A DNA stretch of 64,000 nucleotides from Solitalea koreensis (GTDB lineage Bacteria; Bacteroidota; Bacteroidia; Sphingobacteriales; Sphingobacteriaceae). Positions 1 through 8,773 of this stretch are shown piece after piece. The notes under the pieces are model-generated. The model saw only the letters and a program-made list of their open reading frames with translations, had not been told where the DNA came from and did no database searches. The DNA lies in the NCBI RefSeq assembly GCF_900182575.1, contig NZ_FXSZ01000006.1, positions 58,081-122,080 of the forward strand. Direction: 5' to 3'. A program made the translations under genes and the position numbers. Numbering within the stretch: the stretch's first letter is position 1; each line of letters starts with the position of its first letter.

Positions 1-2989
1 TACCCTACTGGCGATCGGTAACAGTTATACTACTCCGGCCTTAAATTCGCCAACGACTTATTTCCTGGAAGTAGGCAGAGGCAGTTGCGTGAATGCAGGA
101 CGTACCGCGGTCCAGGTGAAAATCAGTAACCCGCAGGCCCCTGTAGTTGGCAGCACAGGAACAAACGTTTGTTCGGGATCGGCTACCACCTTATCGGTGA
201 GCAGTCCGCAAGCGGGCGAAACTTATAACTGGTACTCGGCAGCAGTGGCAGGGAGTTTACTGGGTACCGGCAGCAGTTTCACCACGCCGGTATTAACGAG
301 CAATCAAAGCTATTATGTAGAAACGGCGCAAGGTAGTTGTTTGAGTCCAAGCCGTACGGAGGTTGATGTGATGATCAATAACCCGCAAGCTCCAATCGTA
401 AGCAGCACAGGTACGACCATATGTTCGGGATCGGTTACCACCTTATCGGTGAGCAGTCCACAAGCGGGCGAGACCTATAACTGGTACTCGGCAGCAGTGT
501 CAGGGAGTTTACTGGGTACCGGCAACAGTTTCACCACGCCGGTTTTAACGAGTAATCAAAGCTACTATGTAGAAACGATAATAGGTAGCTGCAATAGTTC
601 GTCCCGTACGAAGGTAACCGTAATTGTGAATGATCCGCAAGCGCCAACTGTGCAAACTTCGGCTGCTTCGGTATGTGCTGGTCAAGCAGTTACAGCAACA
701 ATCACCAATCCTCAAATAGGGGTAGGTTATAATTGGTACAAACAGGCTAGTGGAGGTGCTGTTTTTTATAGCGGAACTTCTTTAGTATTAGATACACTTA
801 CTGCAAGCAGAACTTTTTATGTTGAAGCTGTGCAAGGAACATGTATTAGTCCAACTCGTACAGCAGTTACATTATTGATTAGTCCAGATCCGGCCGTCAC
901 TTTAGAATCATCAAATGTTACTATATGCTCAGGATCTTCAGTTGATCTAAAAGCTTCTGCTTCTTCTGGAGTAGAGATTAGATGGTACACTTCACAAACA
1001 GGAGGATCTACAGTATTTACCGGCAATGTTTTTACTACACCATCTTTAACTTCTAACACAACCTACTACGTTGAGGGTAGAAACACAACAACAAATTGTG
1101 TAAGTCTAAATCGTGTTAGTGTAAAGGTGAATGTACAAAATGTTCCTCCAACTCCTATTGTAAATGCCAGTACGGTATCAATATGCTCTGGATCAACCGC
1201 AACCTTAACCGCAACCTCAACCGTTACTGGCGTTACGTTTAATTGGTATGATGTTCAAAGCGGTGGAACGCTATTGGCAACAGGAGCTTCGTATAGCACA
1301 CCAGTTCTAACAACAGATAAGACTTATTACGTAGAAAGTGTATTCACGTCTTCTGGTTGTAATGGAGCTTCAGCAAGAGTTGCGGCCAATGTGCAGGTTG
1401 TTAATCAGCCACCGACCCCAATTGTAGTATCTCCTTTAACCATTTGTGCAGGACAACGGGCCATGCTTGAGGCGCAATCTCCTACTGGAGGTATATTATA
1501 CAAATGGTATACTTCAGAAAGTGGAGGAAGTCCAATTTACGTAGGTTCGATGTATGAAACGCCAATTATAACTTCAACTACAAAATATTACGTAGAAGCT
1601 TCACTAGGTAGTGGAAGTTGCGGGTCTTCATCTAGATCAGAGATTGTAATTAATGTTAACGCACTGCCTAATGCTCCTATTGTAACAACCTCCACTACTA
1701 CTATTCTCAGTGGTGCAACAGCAACGTTAATGGCTTCAGTATCTCAAGCAGGTATTGTAATTGATTGGTACACATCACCGGTTGGAGGTGCTGCAATTGC
1801 TACTGGAACCTCATACACAACGCCACCATTAAATGGATCAACTTCATATTATGTTGAAGCTCGAAACTTATCAACTGGGTGTGTAAGTTCGTTGCGTATA
1901 GAAACTAAAGTAATTGTAGATTACAATAGTCCAAATCCTTGTGACCCCACTCCTCCAAGCATTACTACTCCTAATTTAGCAGTATGTAAGAATCAGCCTT
2001 TTGTAATAACAGCATCAGCAAACAATACTATATATTGGTATGATGCTCAAACAGGGGGTAATTTACTCGCTGTCGGACAAACGTACGCAGTTAATGGTTT
2101 ATCTGCAAATGCTACCTATTATGCTGAAACAAAAGATCCTGACTGTTCCGTTGCTTCATTAAGAGTACCTGCAATGGTTTCGGTTCTTACTAATCCACCT
2201 GCACCAACAGTTGATTTTAATAATATTTCCGTATGTAAAGGTGAAACATTCACAATTAAAGCTTCATCACCTTTTTCCGGGGTAATATTTAAATGGTACA
2301 GTACATCTGCTGGTGGAACTAGTATGTTTACAGGCGATTATTTTACAACACCTCCTGTGACTTCAAATACAAGCTATTATGTAGAAGCTTTATTAAGTGG
2401 TGGTTGTACCTGTTCGTGTCGAACTGAAGTTAAGTTAAGTGTTGCACAACCACTGCCTAGCCCAATCGTTAGATGTGTTGATAGTCCTAGTAATACCATA
2501 ACCTTCGGTTGGGATCCAATACCAGGAGCAACAGGTTATCAAGTAAGCGTGAATGATGGAATATATACAGCACCAACTAGCGGCGTAACCGGAACTACAC
2601 ATGTGATTACTGGAGTAATGCCTGGAGAAGGAAGAACAATTAGTGTAATTGCTTTAGCCAATCCGGCTTGTTCTAACAGTATTGCTTCGGTGGTTCAAAG
2701 CTGTAGTGCAGATGATTATGTTGATTTCTTTATTCCAAATGCGTTTTCACCCAATCATGATGGTAACAATGATGTACTATTTGCAAGGGGAACAATCACA
2801 AAAATAAAATTCAAGATTTACAATCAATGGGGGCAATTACTCTTTGAAAGTAATGATCATAATAAGGGTTGGGATGGAACATTTTCTGGTAAAGAACAAC
2901 CTATCGGTGTATATGTATACGTTGCTCAAGCAACACTTATAAATGGAAAAGAAGTCATGAAAAAAGGTTCCATCAACTTAATTCGTTAA
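1..2989 (+). CDS. Ig-repeat surface protein with gliding-motility C-terminal (CHU_C) sorting domain, 5' partial
   Basis: The reading frame is already open at base 2 and runs to the stop at 2989, so the gene starts upstream of the window. The visible part has one partial and nine full Ig-like (Ig_7 type) repeats of about 84-90 residues. Each has a Cys-Ser-Gly near its start, an NWY or KWY core, a YYVE strand and a second Cys. A fibronectin-like segment follows, then a terminal domain beginning IPNAFSPNHDGNND and holding IYNQWGQLLFE and GWDG, which is the CHU_C type B signal for export by the type IX secretion system. The product is expected on the cell surface as an adhesin-like protein; its ligand is unknown. 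One repeat (about nt 1680-1920) has Leu in place of the first Cys. The stop is 4 nt before the PorP/SprF gene, indicating an operon. Confidence 0.9.
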   Translation, partial: TLLAIGNSYTTPALNSPTTYFLEVGRGSCVNAGRTAVQVKISNPQAPVVGSTGTNVCSGSATTLSVSSPQAGETYNWYSAAVAGSLLGTGSSFTTPVLTSNQSYYVETAQGSCLSPSRTEVDVMINNPQAPIVSSTGTTICSGSVTTLSVSSPQAGETYNWYSAAVSGSLLGTGNSFTTPVLTSNQSYYVETIIGSCNSSSRTKVTVIVNDPQAPTVQTSAASVCAGQAVTATITNPQIGVGYNWYKQASGGAVFYSGTSLVLDTLTASRTFYVEAVQGTCISPTRTAVTLLISPDPAVTLESSNVTICSGSSVDLKASASSGVEIRWYTSQTGGSTVFTGNVFTTPSLTSNTTYYVEGRNTTTNCVSLNRVSVKVNVQNVPPTPIVNASTVSICSGSTATLTATSTVTGVTFNWYDVQSGGTLLATGASYSTPVLTTDKTYYVESVFTSSGCNGASARVAANVQVVNQPPTPIVVSPLTICAGQRAMLEAQSPTGGILYKWYTSESGGSPIYVGSMYETPIITSTTKYYVEASLGSGSCGSSSRSEIVINVNALPNAPIVTTSTTTILSGATATLMASVSQAGIVIDWYTSPVGGAAIATGTSYTTPPLNGSTSYYVEARNLSTGCVSSLRIETKVIVDYNSPNPCDPTPPSITTPNLAVCKNQPFVITASANNTIYWYDAQTGGNLLAVGQTYAVNGLSANATYYAETKDPDCSVASLRVPAMVSVLTNPPAPTVDFNNISVCKGETFTIKASSPFSGVIFKWYSTSAGGTSMFTGDYFTTPPVTSNTSYYVEALLSGGCTCSCRTEVKLSVAQPLPSPIVRCVDSPSNTITFGWDPIPGATGYQVSVNDGIYTAPTSGVTGTTHVITGVMPGEGRTISVIALANPACSNSIASVVQSCSADDYVDFFIPNAFSPNHDGNNDVLFARGTITKIKFKIYNQWGQLLFESNDHNKGWDGTFSGKEQPIGVYVYVAQATLINGKEVMKKGSINLIR
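131..634 (+). repeat. Two near-identical 252-bp tandem coding repeats
   Basis: Units begin with CCGCA at 131, 383 and again at 635, giving an exact 252-bp (84-codon) period. Units 131-382 and 383-634 are nearly identical over long stretches at DNA level, for example the shared run around TTCACCACGCCGG. The unit starting at 635 keeps the period but differs strongly in sequence. Each unit encodes one Ig-like domain. Confidence 0.9.
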
Positions 2990-2993
2990 AAAT

Positions 2994-3986
2994 ATGAAAT
3001 CAGCAAAAAAGATAATATGCACGTTGTGTATAAGCCTTGGTTTGATATCTTCCCTATATGCCCAAGACCCTCATTTGTCACAATATTATGCTTCTCCAAT
3101 ATTTTTAAACCCAGCTCTAACAGGTTTAACAGATGGAGAATATAGGTTAATAGGTAATAATAAAACTCAGTGGAATCAAATAACAAATCCATATCGCACA
3201 TTCGGATTATCGTACGATATTCCGGTTAATAGATTCGGCTTTGGCTTACTAATCATGAATCAAAAGGCAGGCGACGGTGGATATAGTAATCTAAATACAT
3301 ACGGGTCAATATCGTATAATGTACGGTTTGGCGCGAATAGTAATACCTATTTGTATTTTGGAATGCAAGGTGGTTTAATCCAAAAGCGATTTGATTCTAA
3401 TCAATTATATTTTGATGATCAGTACATTCCTGGACTTGGTTTGGATAGAGCACAGCAAACGGGAGAAATTATGGAAAACAACACAAGTATGTATCCTGAT
3501 GTTAATTCTGGTATTTTCATATTTGATGGAAATCCACTTTCCAGTATTAATACATTCGCAGGATATTCAATTTCGCATATTCTTGAACCCCAGGAAAGCT
3601 TTTTTGGTACTTCTTATTATTTACCTCGCAGACATACTGTTCATGGAGGAGCTCGTATTAAAATGTCCGAAAATTTCAATTTAATCCCTCATGCTCTTTT
3701 TATGTTTCAAAAAAATGCAAAAGAAGCAGCTCTTGGTTTATATGGTGAATATCACTTTATCAATACCCCTGCAAGTTTGCTTCTTGGAACTACTTTTCGT
3801 GTTAATGATGCCGTTGTCGCTTATACCGGTTTACAGTTTAAAGATTTTCTACTGGGGGTAAGCTATGATATCAATTCTTCATCATTGGAAAATGCAAGTC
3901 AAGGTAAAGGAGGATTGGAAATAACATTATCTTTTACCAAACTCAGACAATTATTAGAACCAAAATTTTTCTGCCCTAGACTCTAA
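2994..3986 (+). CDS. PorP/SprF family type IX secretion system outer membrane protein
   Basis: A 330-residue protein with a cleavable signal peptide (about residues 1-23, ending SLYAQ) followed by the family opening DPHLSQYYASPIFLNPALTG. The rest is a beta-rich barrel with repeated short strands. PorP/SprF proteins are outer membrane partners of CHU_C-tailed substrates, helping to export or anchor them. The gene sits 4 nt after its probable substrate and 3 nt before a PorE-like gene, so the three are almost certainly cotranscribed. Many such paralogs exist per genome, each usually paired with one adhesin; this one is more likely a dedicated partner than the core PorP of the machine. Confidence 0.88.
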   Translation: MKSAKKIICTLCISLGLISSLYAQDPHLSQYYASPIFLNPALTGLTDGEYRLIGNNKTQWNQITNPYRTFGLSYDIPVNRFGFGLLIMNQKAGDGGYSNLNTYGSISYNVRFGANSNTYLYFGMQGGLIQKRFDSNQLYFDDQYIPGLGLDRAQQTGEIMENNTSMYPDVNSGIFIFDGNPLSSINTFAGYSISHILEPQESFFGTSYYLPRRHTVHGGARIKMSENFNLIPHALFMFQKNAKEAALGLYGEYHFINTPASLLLGTTFRVNDAVVAYTGLQFKDFLLGVSYDINSSSLENASQGKGGLEITLSFTKLRQLLEPKFFCPRL

Positions 3987-3989
3987 CCT

Positions 3990-6011
3990 ATGAAACGAAC
4001 ATTATACTCAATCCTTTTTAGTCTTGCACTATTTCCAATATTTGCTAATGCCCAGTATGTTAATGATTATCAAAAACTTGGTGATAAGTTTTTTGCGGAG
4101 GGTAATTATTACGCAGCATCTCAGCTTTATGCTAAACTTTTAAATACCAGCGAACAGGATAAAACACAAAATCTAAGAATTACCCCTTATCGGGTTCAAA
4201 CGAGTTCTTTGCCTAAAAACAATGCCAAGAATCAAATTATTTTAACTTATAAGCTAGCGGAATCACTACGCCTATATAATAATTATATGGATGCTGAAAA
4301 ATGGTATGAAGTAGTGGTATCTAGTAATATGGATAAGAATTTTCCTTATGCACGATTATGGTATGGAGTGACACTGAGGGCTAATCAAAAGTTCGTGGAA
4401 GCCTTTAAGCAGTTTAAACAGTTTTTAAAAGAATATAACAAGCAGGATGCAATGTCTGACTTGGCAAAATTCGATTTATACTGTTGTGAATTTGCGATTA
4501 AAGAAATGTCAGAACCTCATAAAGATATTGTTACAAAACTTGAAAGCAAAGCTAATATAGGGGATGGAAACTGGGCAACTGTTATAGCTGATTCTAATCA
4601 GGTTTATTTCACCTCATCAAGGTTGTTAATAAAGGATAAAAAAGGGGTTCCTGTTAATTATAACACTGTTTATAAAGGTAAATTAAACGGTCTGGAAATT
4701 GAAGCACCTGCGAAGGTTGACATACCAATTTCGGAAGGAAAGCAGCAAGGAGTAATTGCTTTTTCTCCGAATAAGAAAACAATGTATTTAACACGATGGA
4801 AACAAAATAAATCACAATCATTTGAAGCTGCAATATATGTTAGCAGTTATGAAAACGGTAAATGGTCAGATCCCACTATTTTACCAAATACTATTAATTA
4901 TCCAGGGTCAAGGAATATGTATCCTTTTATAACTTCTTCAGGAAAAGGATTATTTTTTGTATCCGATCGACCAGGTGGTTATGGGAAAACAGATATCTGG
5001 TATAGTGAGATTTCTGCTTCAGGACTATTTTCTGAACCAATTAATTTGGGGCCTAAAATAAATACTAAAGAAAATGAACAGGCGCCCTTTTACGATGAGA
5101 GGAGTCAAAAATTAATTTATAGTTCAAATGGAAAATTTGGTCTGGGTGGCTTGGATTTGTATGAAGCAAAGGGAGCCTTGGATTCGTGGACGGAGCCTGA
5201 GAATCTGGGTTATCCTATGAACTCGAGTAAAGACGAAACAAACTTTACTCCTATAACTGCTGATCTAAAAAAAGGTTTTATAAGTAGCGATCGACAGTCG
5301 GTTTGCTGTCTTGAATTATTTTCTTTCGAACGAGATAATATTCACTTTGTAGTGGAAGGCTCCGTAGCTGATTGTGATTCACGTCTGCCACTAGCAGGAG
5401 CCAGAGTCATTCTTACTGATTCAACTTCTGTAAAACTTAATGAAGTTGTATTAGGTCCCGATGGACGCTACGTTTTCGATTTATATTCGGATAAACCCAC
5501 TTATAAGATTATGATTAGTAAAGGCCAGTATTTCTCTGTGAATTATGAGTTTAAATGGGACAAGGTAATCAGGAGGGATACAATGTTGAACCCTGAAATT
5601 TGCTTGAAAAAGTATGAGATAGGTAAACCAATTGTAATTCCAAATATTTATTACGATTATGATAAAGCCACATTACGTCAAGAGTCGAAGGTTGTTCTCG
5701 ATTCCTTGCTAAGTGTTTTACAGGCAAATCCGAATCTAGTTGTTGAGCTTAGCTCGCATACAGACAGTAGGGGTTCTGATTCATACAATGAGAAGCTTTC
5801 AGAAAAAAGAGCTCAGTCTTGTGTTAATTATTTGATCAGTAAAGGAATAAGTTCTCAAGTAATTATACCTAAAGGGTATGGAAAATCTTGTCCTATCGCC
5901 CAAAACACTATAAATGGAAAAGATAATCCCCAAGGTCGTCAATTGAATAGGCGTACTGAATTTAGAGTGTTGAGAATTATAGAACAAGATAGCGCTTTCA
6001 AAATACCCTGA
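3990..6011 (+). CDS. PorE-like TPR / PD40 propeller / OmpA-domain envelope protein
   Basis: The 673-residue product has a signal peptide (about 1-21, ending ANAQ) and a TPR-like helical region (about 22-180). A PD40/WD40-like propeller follows (about 190-445, with repeats such as YPFITSSGKGLFFVSDRPGG), then a carboxypeptidase-regulatory-like domain (about 455-540), and a C-terminal OmpA peptidoglycan-binding domain (about 555-670) with SSHTDSRG, LSEKRA and NRRTEFRV. This domain order matches PorE of the Porphyromonas type IX system, which anchors the machine to peptidoglycan. The gene is 3 nt after the PorP/SprF gene, and a strong hairpin follows it. The assignment as a paralog rather than the core PorE is inferred from the adhesin operon context. 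Confidence 0.85.
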   Translation: MKRTLYSILFSLALFPIFANAQYVNDYQKLGDKFFAEGNYYAASQLYAKLLNTSEQDKTQNLRITPYRVQTSSLPKNNAKNQIILTYKLAESLRLYNNYMDAEKWYEVVVSSNMDKNFPYARLWYGVTLRANQKFVEAFKQFKQFLKEYNKQDAMSDLAKFDLYCCEFAIKEMSEPHKDIVTKLESKANIGDGNWATVIADSNQVYFTSSRLLIKDKKGVPVNYNTVYKGKLNGLEIEAPAKVDIPISEGKQQGVIAFSPNKKTMYLTRWKQNKSQSFEAAIYVSSYENGKWSDPTILPNTINYPGSRNMYPFITSSGKGLFFVSDRPGGYGKTDIWYSEISASGLFSEPINLGPKINTKENEQAPFYDERSQKLIYSSNGKFGLGGLDLYEAKGALDSWTEPENLGYPMNSSKDETNFTPITADLKKGFISSDRQSVCCLELFSFERDNIHFVVEGSVADCDSRLPLAGARVILTDSTSVKLNEVVLGPDGRYVFDLYSDKPTYKIMISKGQYFSVNYEFKWDKVIRRDTMLNPEICLKKYEIGKPIVIPNIYYDYDKATLRQESKVVLDSLLSVLQANPNLVVELSSHTDSRGSDSYNEKLSEKRAQSCVNYLISKGISSQVIIPKGYGKSCPIAQNTINGKDNPQGRQLNRRTEFRVLRIIEQDSAFKIP

Positions 6012-6045
6012 AATAGAGCTCTTATTATTAATTATTTTTGAAATT

Positions 6046-6070
6046 AAACGGCTGGAGTATCCAGCCGTTT
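6046..6070 (+). terminator. Hairpin terminator after the adhesin/PorP/PorE-like operon
   Basis: A perfect 10-bp stem (AAACGGCTGG / CCAGCCGTTT) with a 5-nt loop lies 35 nt after the stop codon and before ispE. The T tract after it is weak. Confidence 0.7.
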
Positions 6071-6110
6071 ATAATTGATAGCTATATTTGGTTCGTTTTT
6101 TGATTATTAA

Positions 6111-6914
6111 ATGATAGTTTTCCCCAACGCCAAAATTAACATCGGACTGAACATCGTTGAAAAGCGTGAAGATGGTTTTCATAACATTGAAACAATCTTC
6201 TATCCTATAAAAATTAATGATGCTTTAGAAGTAATTGAGAGTGAACAAACTCAGTTTTTTTCTGAAGGAAAACAGATACCCGGCAATGTTGAAGATAATA
6301 TTTGTTTAAAAGCATATCATTTACTTAAACACGATTTCAAACTCCCGCCTGTTCATATTCATCTTCTAAAAAATATTCCCATTGGAGCAGGGTTAGGAGG
6401 GGGATCATCTGATGGTGCTTATCTAATCAAATTACTGAACAGTAAGTTTAATTTGCAATTGTGCTCAGAGAAAATGGAAAGTTATGCGCGAAAACTTGGT
6501 AGTGATTGTGCATTTTTTATTGAAAATAATCCGGTTTTTGCTGTAGGTAAAGGTGATCAGTTTATTGATCTGGAGTTGGATCTTTCTAAATACTTTTTGG
6601 TATTGGTAAAACCATCAATTCATGTCTCTACCGCTGATGCTTACGGCGGATGTAAGCCTCACAAGCCTTTGTATTCATTGCAAATGCTGGTTCGTAATCC
6701 GGTTTCTGAATGGAAAAATTTAATTGTTAATGATTTTGAGGATTCAGTTTTTACAAAATATCCTGAAATAAAAATCTTGAAAGAGTCATTGTATGAATCA
6801 GGAGCATTATATGTTTCTATGAGTGGAAGTGGATCCTCTGTTTACGCTTTTTTTTCTCATCAAGTGAATTTGCCTTTAATTGAGGCTAATCACCAGGTAT
6901 TTTACAATGTCTAA
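6111..6914 (+). CDS. ispE: 4-diphosphocytidyl-2-C-methyl-D-erythritol kinase
   Basis: The 267-residue GHMP kinase phosphorylates CDP-methylerythritol in the MEP isoprenoid pathway in the cytoplasm. The N-terminal signature FPNAKINIGLNIVEKREDG carries the substrate-binding Lys and Asn. The ATP-binding loop PIGAGLGGGSSDG is at residues 90-102, and the C-terminal motif SMSGSGSSVYAFF is intact. Length is normal for Bacteroidota IspE. It starts at an ATG 99 nt after the upstream gene, with a terminator in between, so it probably has its own promoter. Confidence 0.95.
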   Translation: MIVFPNAKINIGLNIVEKREDGFHNIETIFYPIKINDALEVIESEQTQFFSEGKQIPGNVEDNICLKAYHLLKHDFKLPPVHIHLLKNIPIGAGLGGGSSDGAYLIKLLNSKFNLQLCSEKMESYARKLGSDCAFFIENNPVFAVGKGDQFIDLELDLSKYFLVLVKPSIHVSTADAYGGCKPHKPLYSLQMLVRNPVSEWKNLIVNDFEDSVFTKYPEIKILKESLYESGALYVSMSGSGSSVYAFFSHQVNLPLIEANHQVFYNV

Positions 6915-6940
6915 ATAATAAAAAAAGTTTAAATTCTTTT

Positions 6941-7797
6941 ATGGAAACCTTAAATGGCTTGCATCATTAGGCAAATTAAAACCTAATAGCTATGAAAGTC
7001 TCTTCCAATCTAACTACGATTTATCTGACATCGTGTTCGAAGGCCGTAATAAAGACTACGGCGCTTATCTGCTTCGTAAAAGCTATGTTTAATGCTAGTT
7101 TAATTACAGTGACAACGGCTGGTTTATTAAGTGCCTTATTTCTTTTTCAAAAGCATGAAATTGTTCCTTTGCCCGAAGTCTTCAAAAGTACTCCAATTGT
7201 GATCGATAAAACTTATAGAATAGAACCGGAACCATTTGCTGCAGAAAAACTAAAAGTAGAGCAGATTCTCCCTAAAGAAACTGTTAAGAATTTAGAGCCA
7301 AAAATTGTGATAGAGGATGTAAAACCAGAAGATCAAAAAATGGCAACGGTTGATGAGTTAAAGGGGAAAGAGTCGGGAGCTAAAACTGAAAGTAATCCTA
7401 CAGGTTCTGATGTTGCATCCGTTAGTCCAGAAAAAAAAACGGATCAAGTGATGTAGGAACTGTTATGTCGGGAACTTTAATTACAGCATCGGAAATGCCT
7501 GAATTTATTGAAGGGAATGATAAATTATTCAAATTTATCGGAAATCATCTTCGTTATCCTTCAGTGGCTGTTGAAAATGGCATTCAAGGTACTGTTTCTA
7601 TACAATTTGTGGTGGATCAATCAGGACAAGTAACTACGGTTAATATATTACGAGGTATTGGTGGTGGTTGTGGCGAAGAGGCAATTAGGGTTGTGAAATT
7701 GTTAAAATTTAAGCCGGGTAAACAGAATGGAACTCCAGTAAAAGTGCAATTTAGTTTACCTATTCGATTTAAAATTAGATTAGTATTTGATACTTAG
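6941..7797 (+). pseudogene. tonB: Energy transducer TonB, disrupted by three frameshifts
   Basis: A typical Bacteroidota TonB can be read only by changing frame three times. METLNGLHH opens at 6941 and hits a stop at 6968. The next frame (from 6967) gives LGKLKPNSYESL and the SDIVFEGRNKDYGAYLLRKSYV region, ending at 7090-7092. The frame from 7085 gives the membrane anchor (SLITVTTAGLLSALFLF) and the Glu/Pro/Lys-rich linker, ending at 7454-7456. A final frame, entered at a run of nine A (7431-7439), gives the TonB C-terminal domain (GIQGTVSIQFVVDQSG, GEEAIRVVKLLKFKPG). The first shift fits loss of one T in a short T run. Either the gene is dead or these are sequencing errors; all long genes nearby are intact. 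The separate stretches 6992-7456 and 7465-7797 should not be taken as two genes. Confidence 0.85.
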
Positions 7798-7814
7798 TAA
7801 TATGGTTAGTAAAT

Positions 7815-7848
7815 AAGAAGCACCTCCGAATGGTCGGGGGCGTTTCTT
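7815..7848 (+). terminator. Hairpin terminator after tonB
   Basis: A 15-bp stem with one mismatch and two G-T pairs (arms starting AAGAAGCACCTCC and TCGGGGGCG) closes a 4-nt loop, 18 nt after the tonB stop. Confidence 0.65.
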
Positions 7849-7935
7849 ATAAAGGTTGGTACATATATTGATGGAAAATCAATTCAACATTAACTTGTCG
7901 ATGTTATATGTTTACCATAAACTTTTAAAATTCTC

Positions 7936-7965
7936 TTGCAATAAATCTATAAATTAATACATTTG
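7936..7965 (+). promoter_or_regulatory. Bacteroidota-type promoter of the cysHDN operon
   Basis: TTG at 7936-7938, a 19-bp spacer, and TACATTTG at 7958-7965 match the -33/-7 consensus (TTG, TAnnTTTG) of the phylum's primary sigma factor. The cysH start lies 27 nt downstream of the -7 box. Confidence 0.7.
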
Positions 7966-7992
7966 CAATAAACTACTAATCCCATAGAGTAT

Positions 7993-8709
7993 ATGTTAAA
8001 AGATCGAATTAAAAGATTAGAAGAAAAGGTTAAGGATTTAACTTTAACCCAATCCTTAACTTGTGTGGCTAATGAGTTCCCTGGAAAAGTAGTTTTTTCC
8101 ACTTCATTTGGAATGGAAGATCAGGTAATAACAGATGCTATAGCCCGTGAAAAAGTGGATATAGAGATCTTTACGCTTGATACAGGCCGTCTATTTAATG
8201 AAACGTATGAAGTGTTTAGTAAAACAATGGCGCGATATAAAAAACGGATTGTAGCGTTTTATCCTGACGCTGAAGAAATTCAACAGTTTGTAAGCACAAA
8301 AGGTATTAATAGTTTCTATGAATCTGTAGAAAACAGAAAGGAATGTTGTAGAATTCGCAAGATTGAACCACTTAAACGAGCACTTTCCGGATCTCAAATT
8401 TGGGTAACCGGAATTCGTGCCGAGCAATCACCTAATCGGCAAAATTTTCACTTGTTTGAATGGGATGAGAATTTTAATATAATCAAATTTAATCCACTGC
8501 TTCATTGGAAATCAATGCGAGTTAGGGAGTACATTAATAATTACAAGGTGCCTTACAACTATCTTCACGATAAAGGTTTTTTAAGTATAGGATGCGCACC
8601 ATGTACAAGAGCCATTGAACCCGGTGAAGATGAACGTGCAGGGCGTTGGTGGTGGGAGGATTCAAAAAAAGAATGTGGATTGCATTCTTCTGTATCTAGT
8701 TCCCAATGA
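7993..8709 (+). CDS. cysH: Assimilatory adenylyl-sulfate (APS) reductase
   Basis: The 238-residue enzyme reduces activated sulfate to sulfite. It has the PAPS-reductase fold motifs VVFSTSFGMEDQV (33-45) and TLDTGRL. The iron-sulfur cysteine pairs C118-C119 (ECCRIRK) and C201-C204 (CAPC) mark the 4Fe-4S type that uses APS directly (EC 1.8.4.10), not the E. coli PAPS type. The catalytic cysteine is C228 in KKECGLH. Absence of a cysC (APS kinase) gene nearby agrees with APS as the substrate. It is first in the cysH-cysD-cysN operon behind a good promoter. Confidence 0.95.
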   Translation: MLKDRIKRLEEKVKDLTLTQSLTCVANEFPGKVVFSTSFGMEDQVITDAIAREKVDIEIFTLDTGRLFNETYEVFSKTMARYKKRIVAFYPDAEEIQQFVSTKGINSFYESVENRKECCRIRKIEPLKRALSGSQIWVTGIRAEQSPNRQNFHLFEWDENFNIIKFNPLLHWKSMRVREYINNYKVPYNYLHDKGFLSIGCAPCTRAIEPGEDERAGRWWWEDSKKECGLHSSVSSSQ

Positions 8710-8773
8710 AACTGATAAATTAAAAGATTTGTGAACATTTCTCGGATTGCTTCTCCGGATTAAAAACAATATT

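Noticed and set aside
131..2700. CRISPR or phase-variable cassette array
   Set aside because: The repeats are coding, 252-270 bp long, in frame, and encode Ig-like domains; no spacers exist. No CRISPR array was found in the window.
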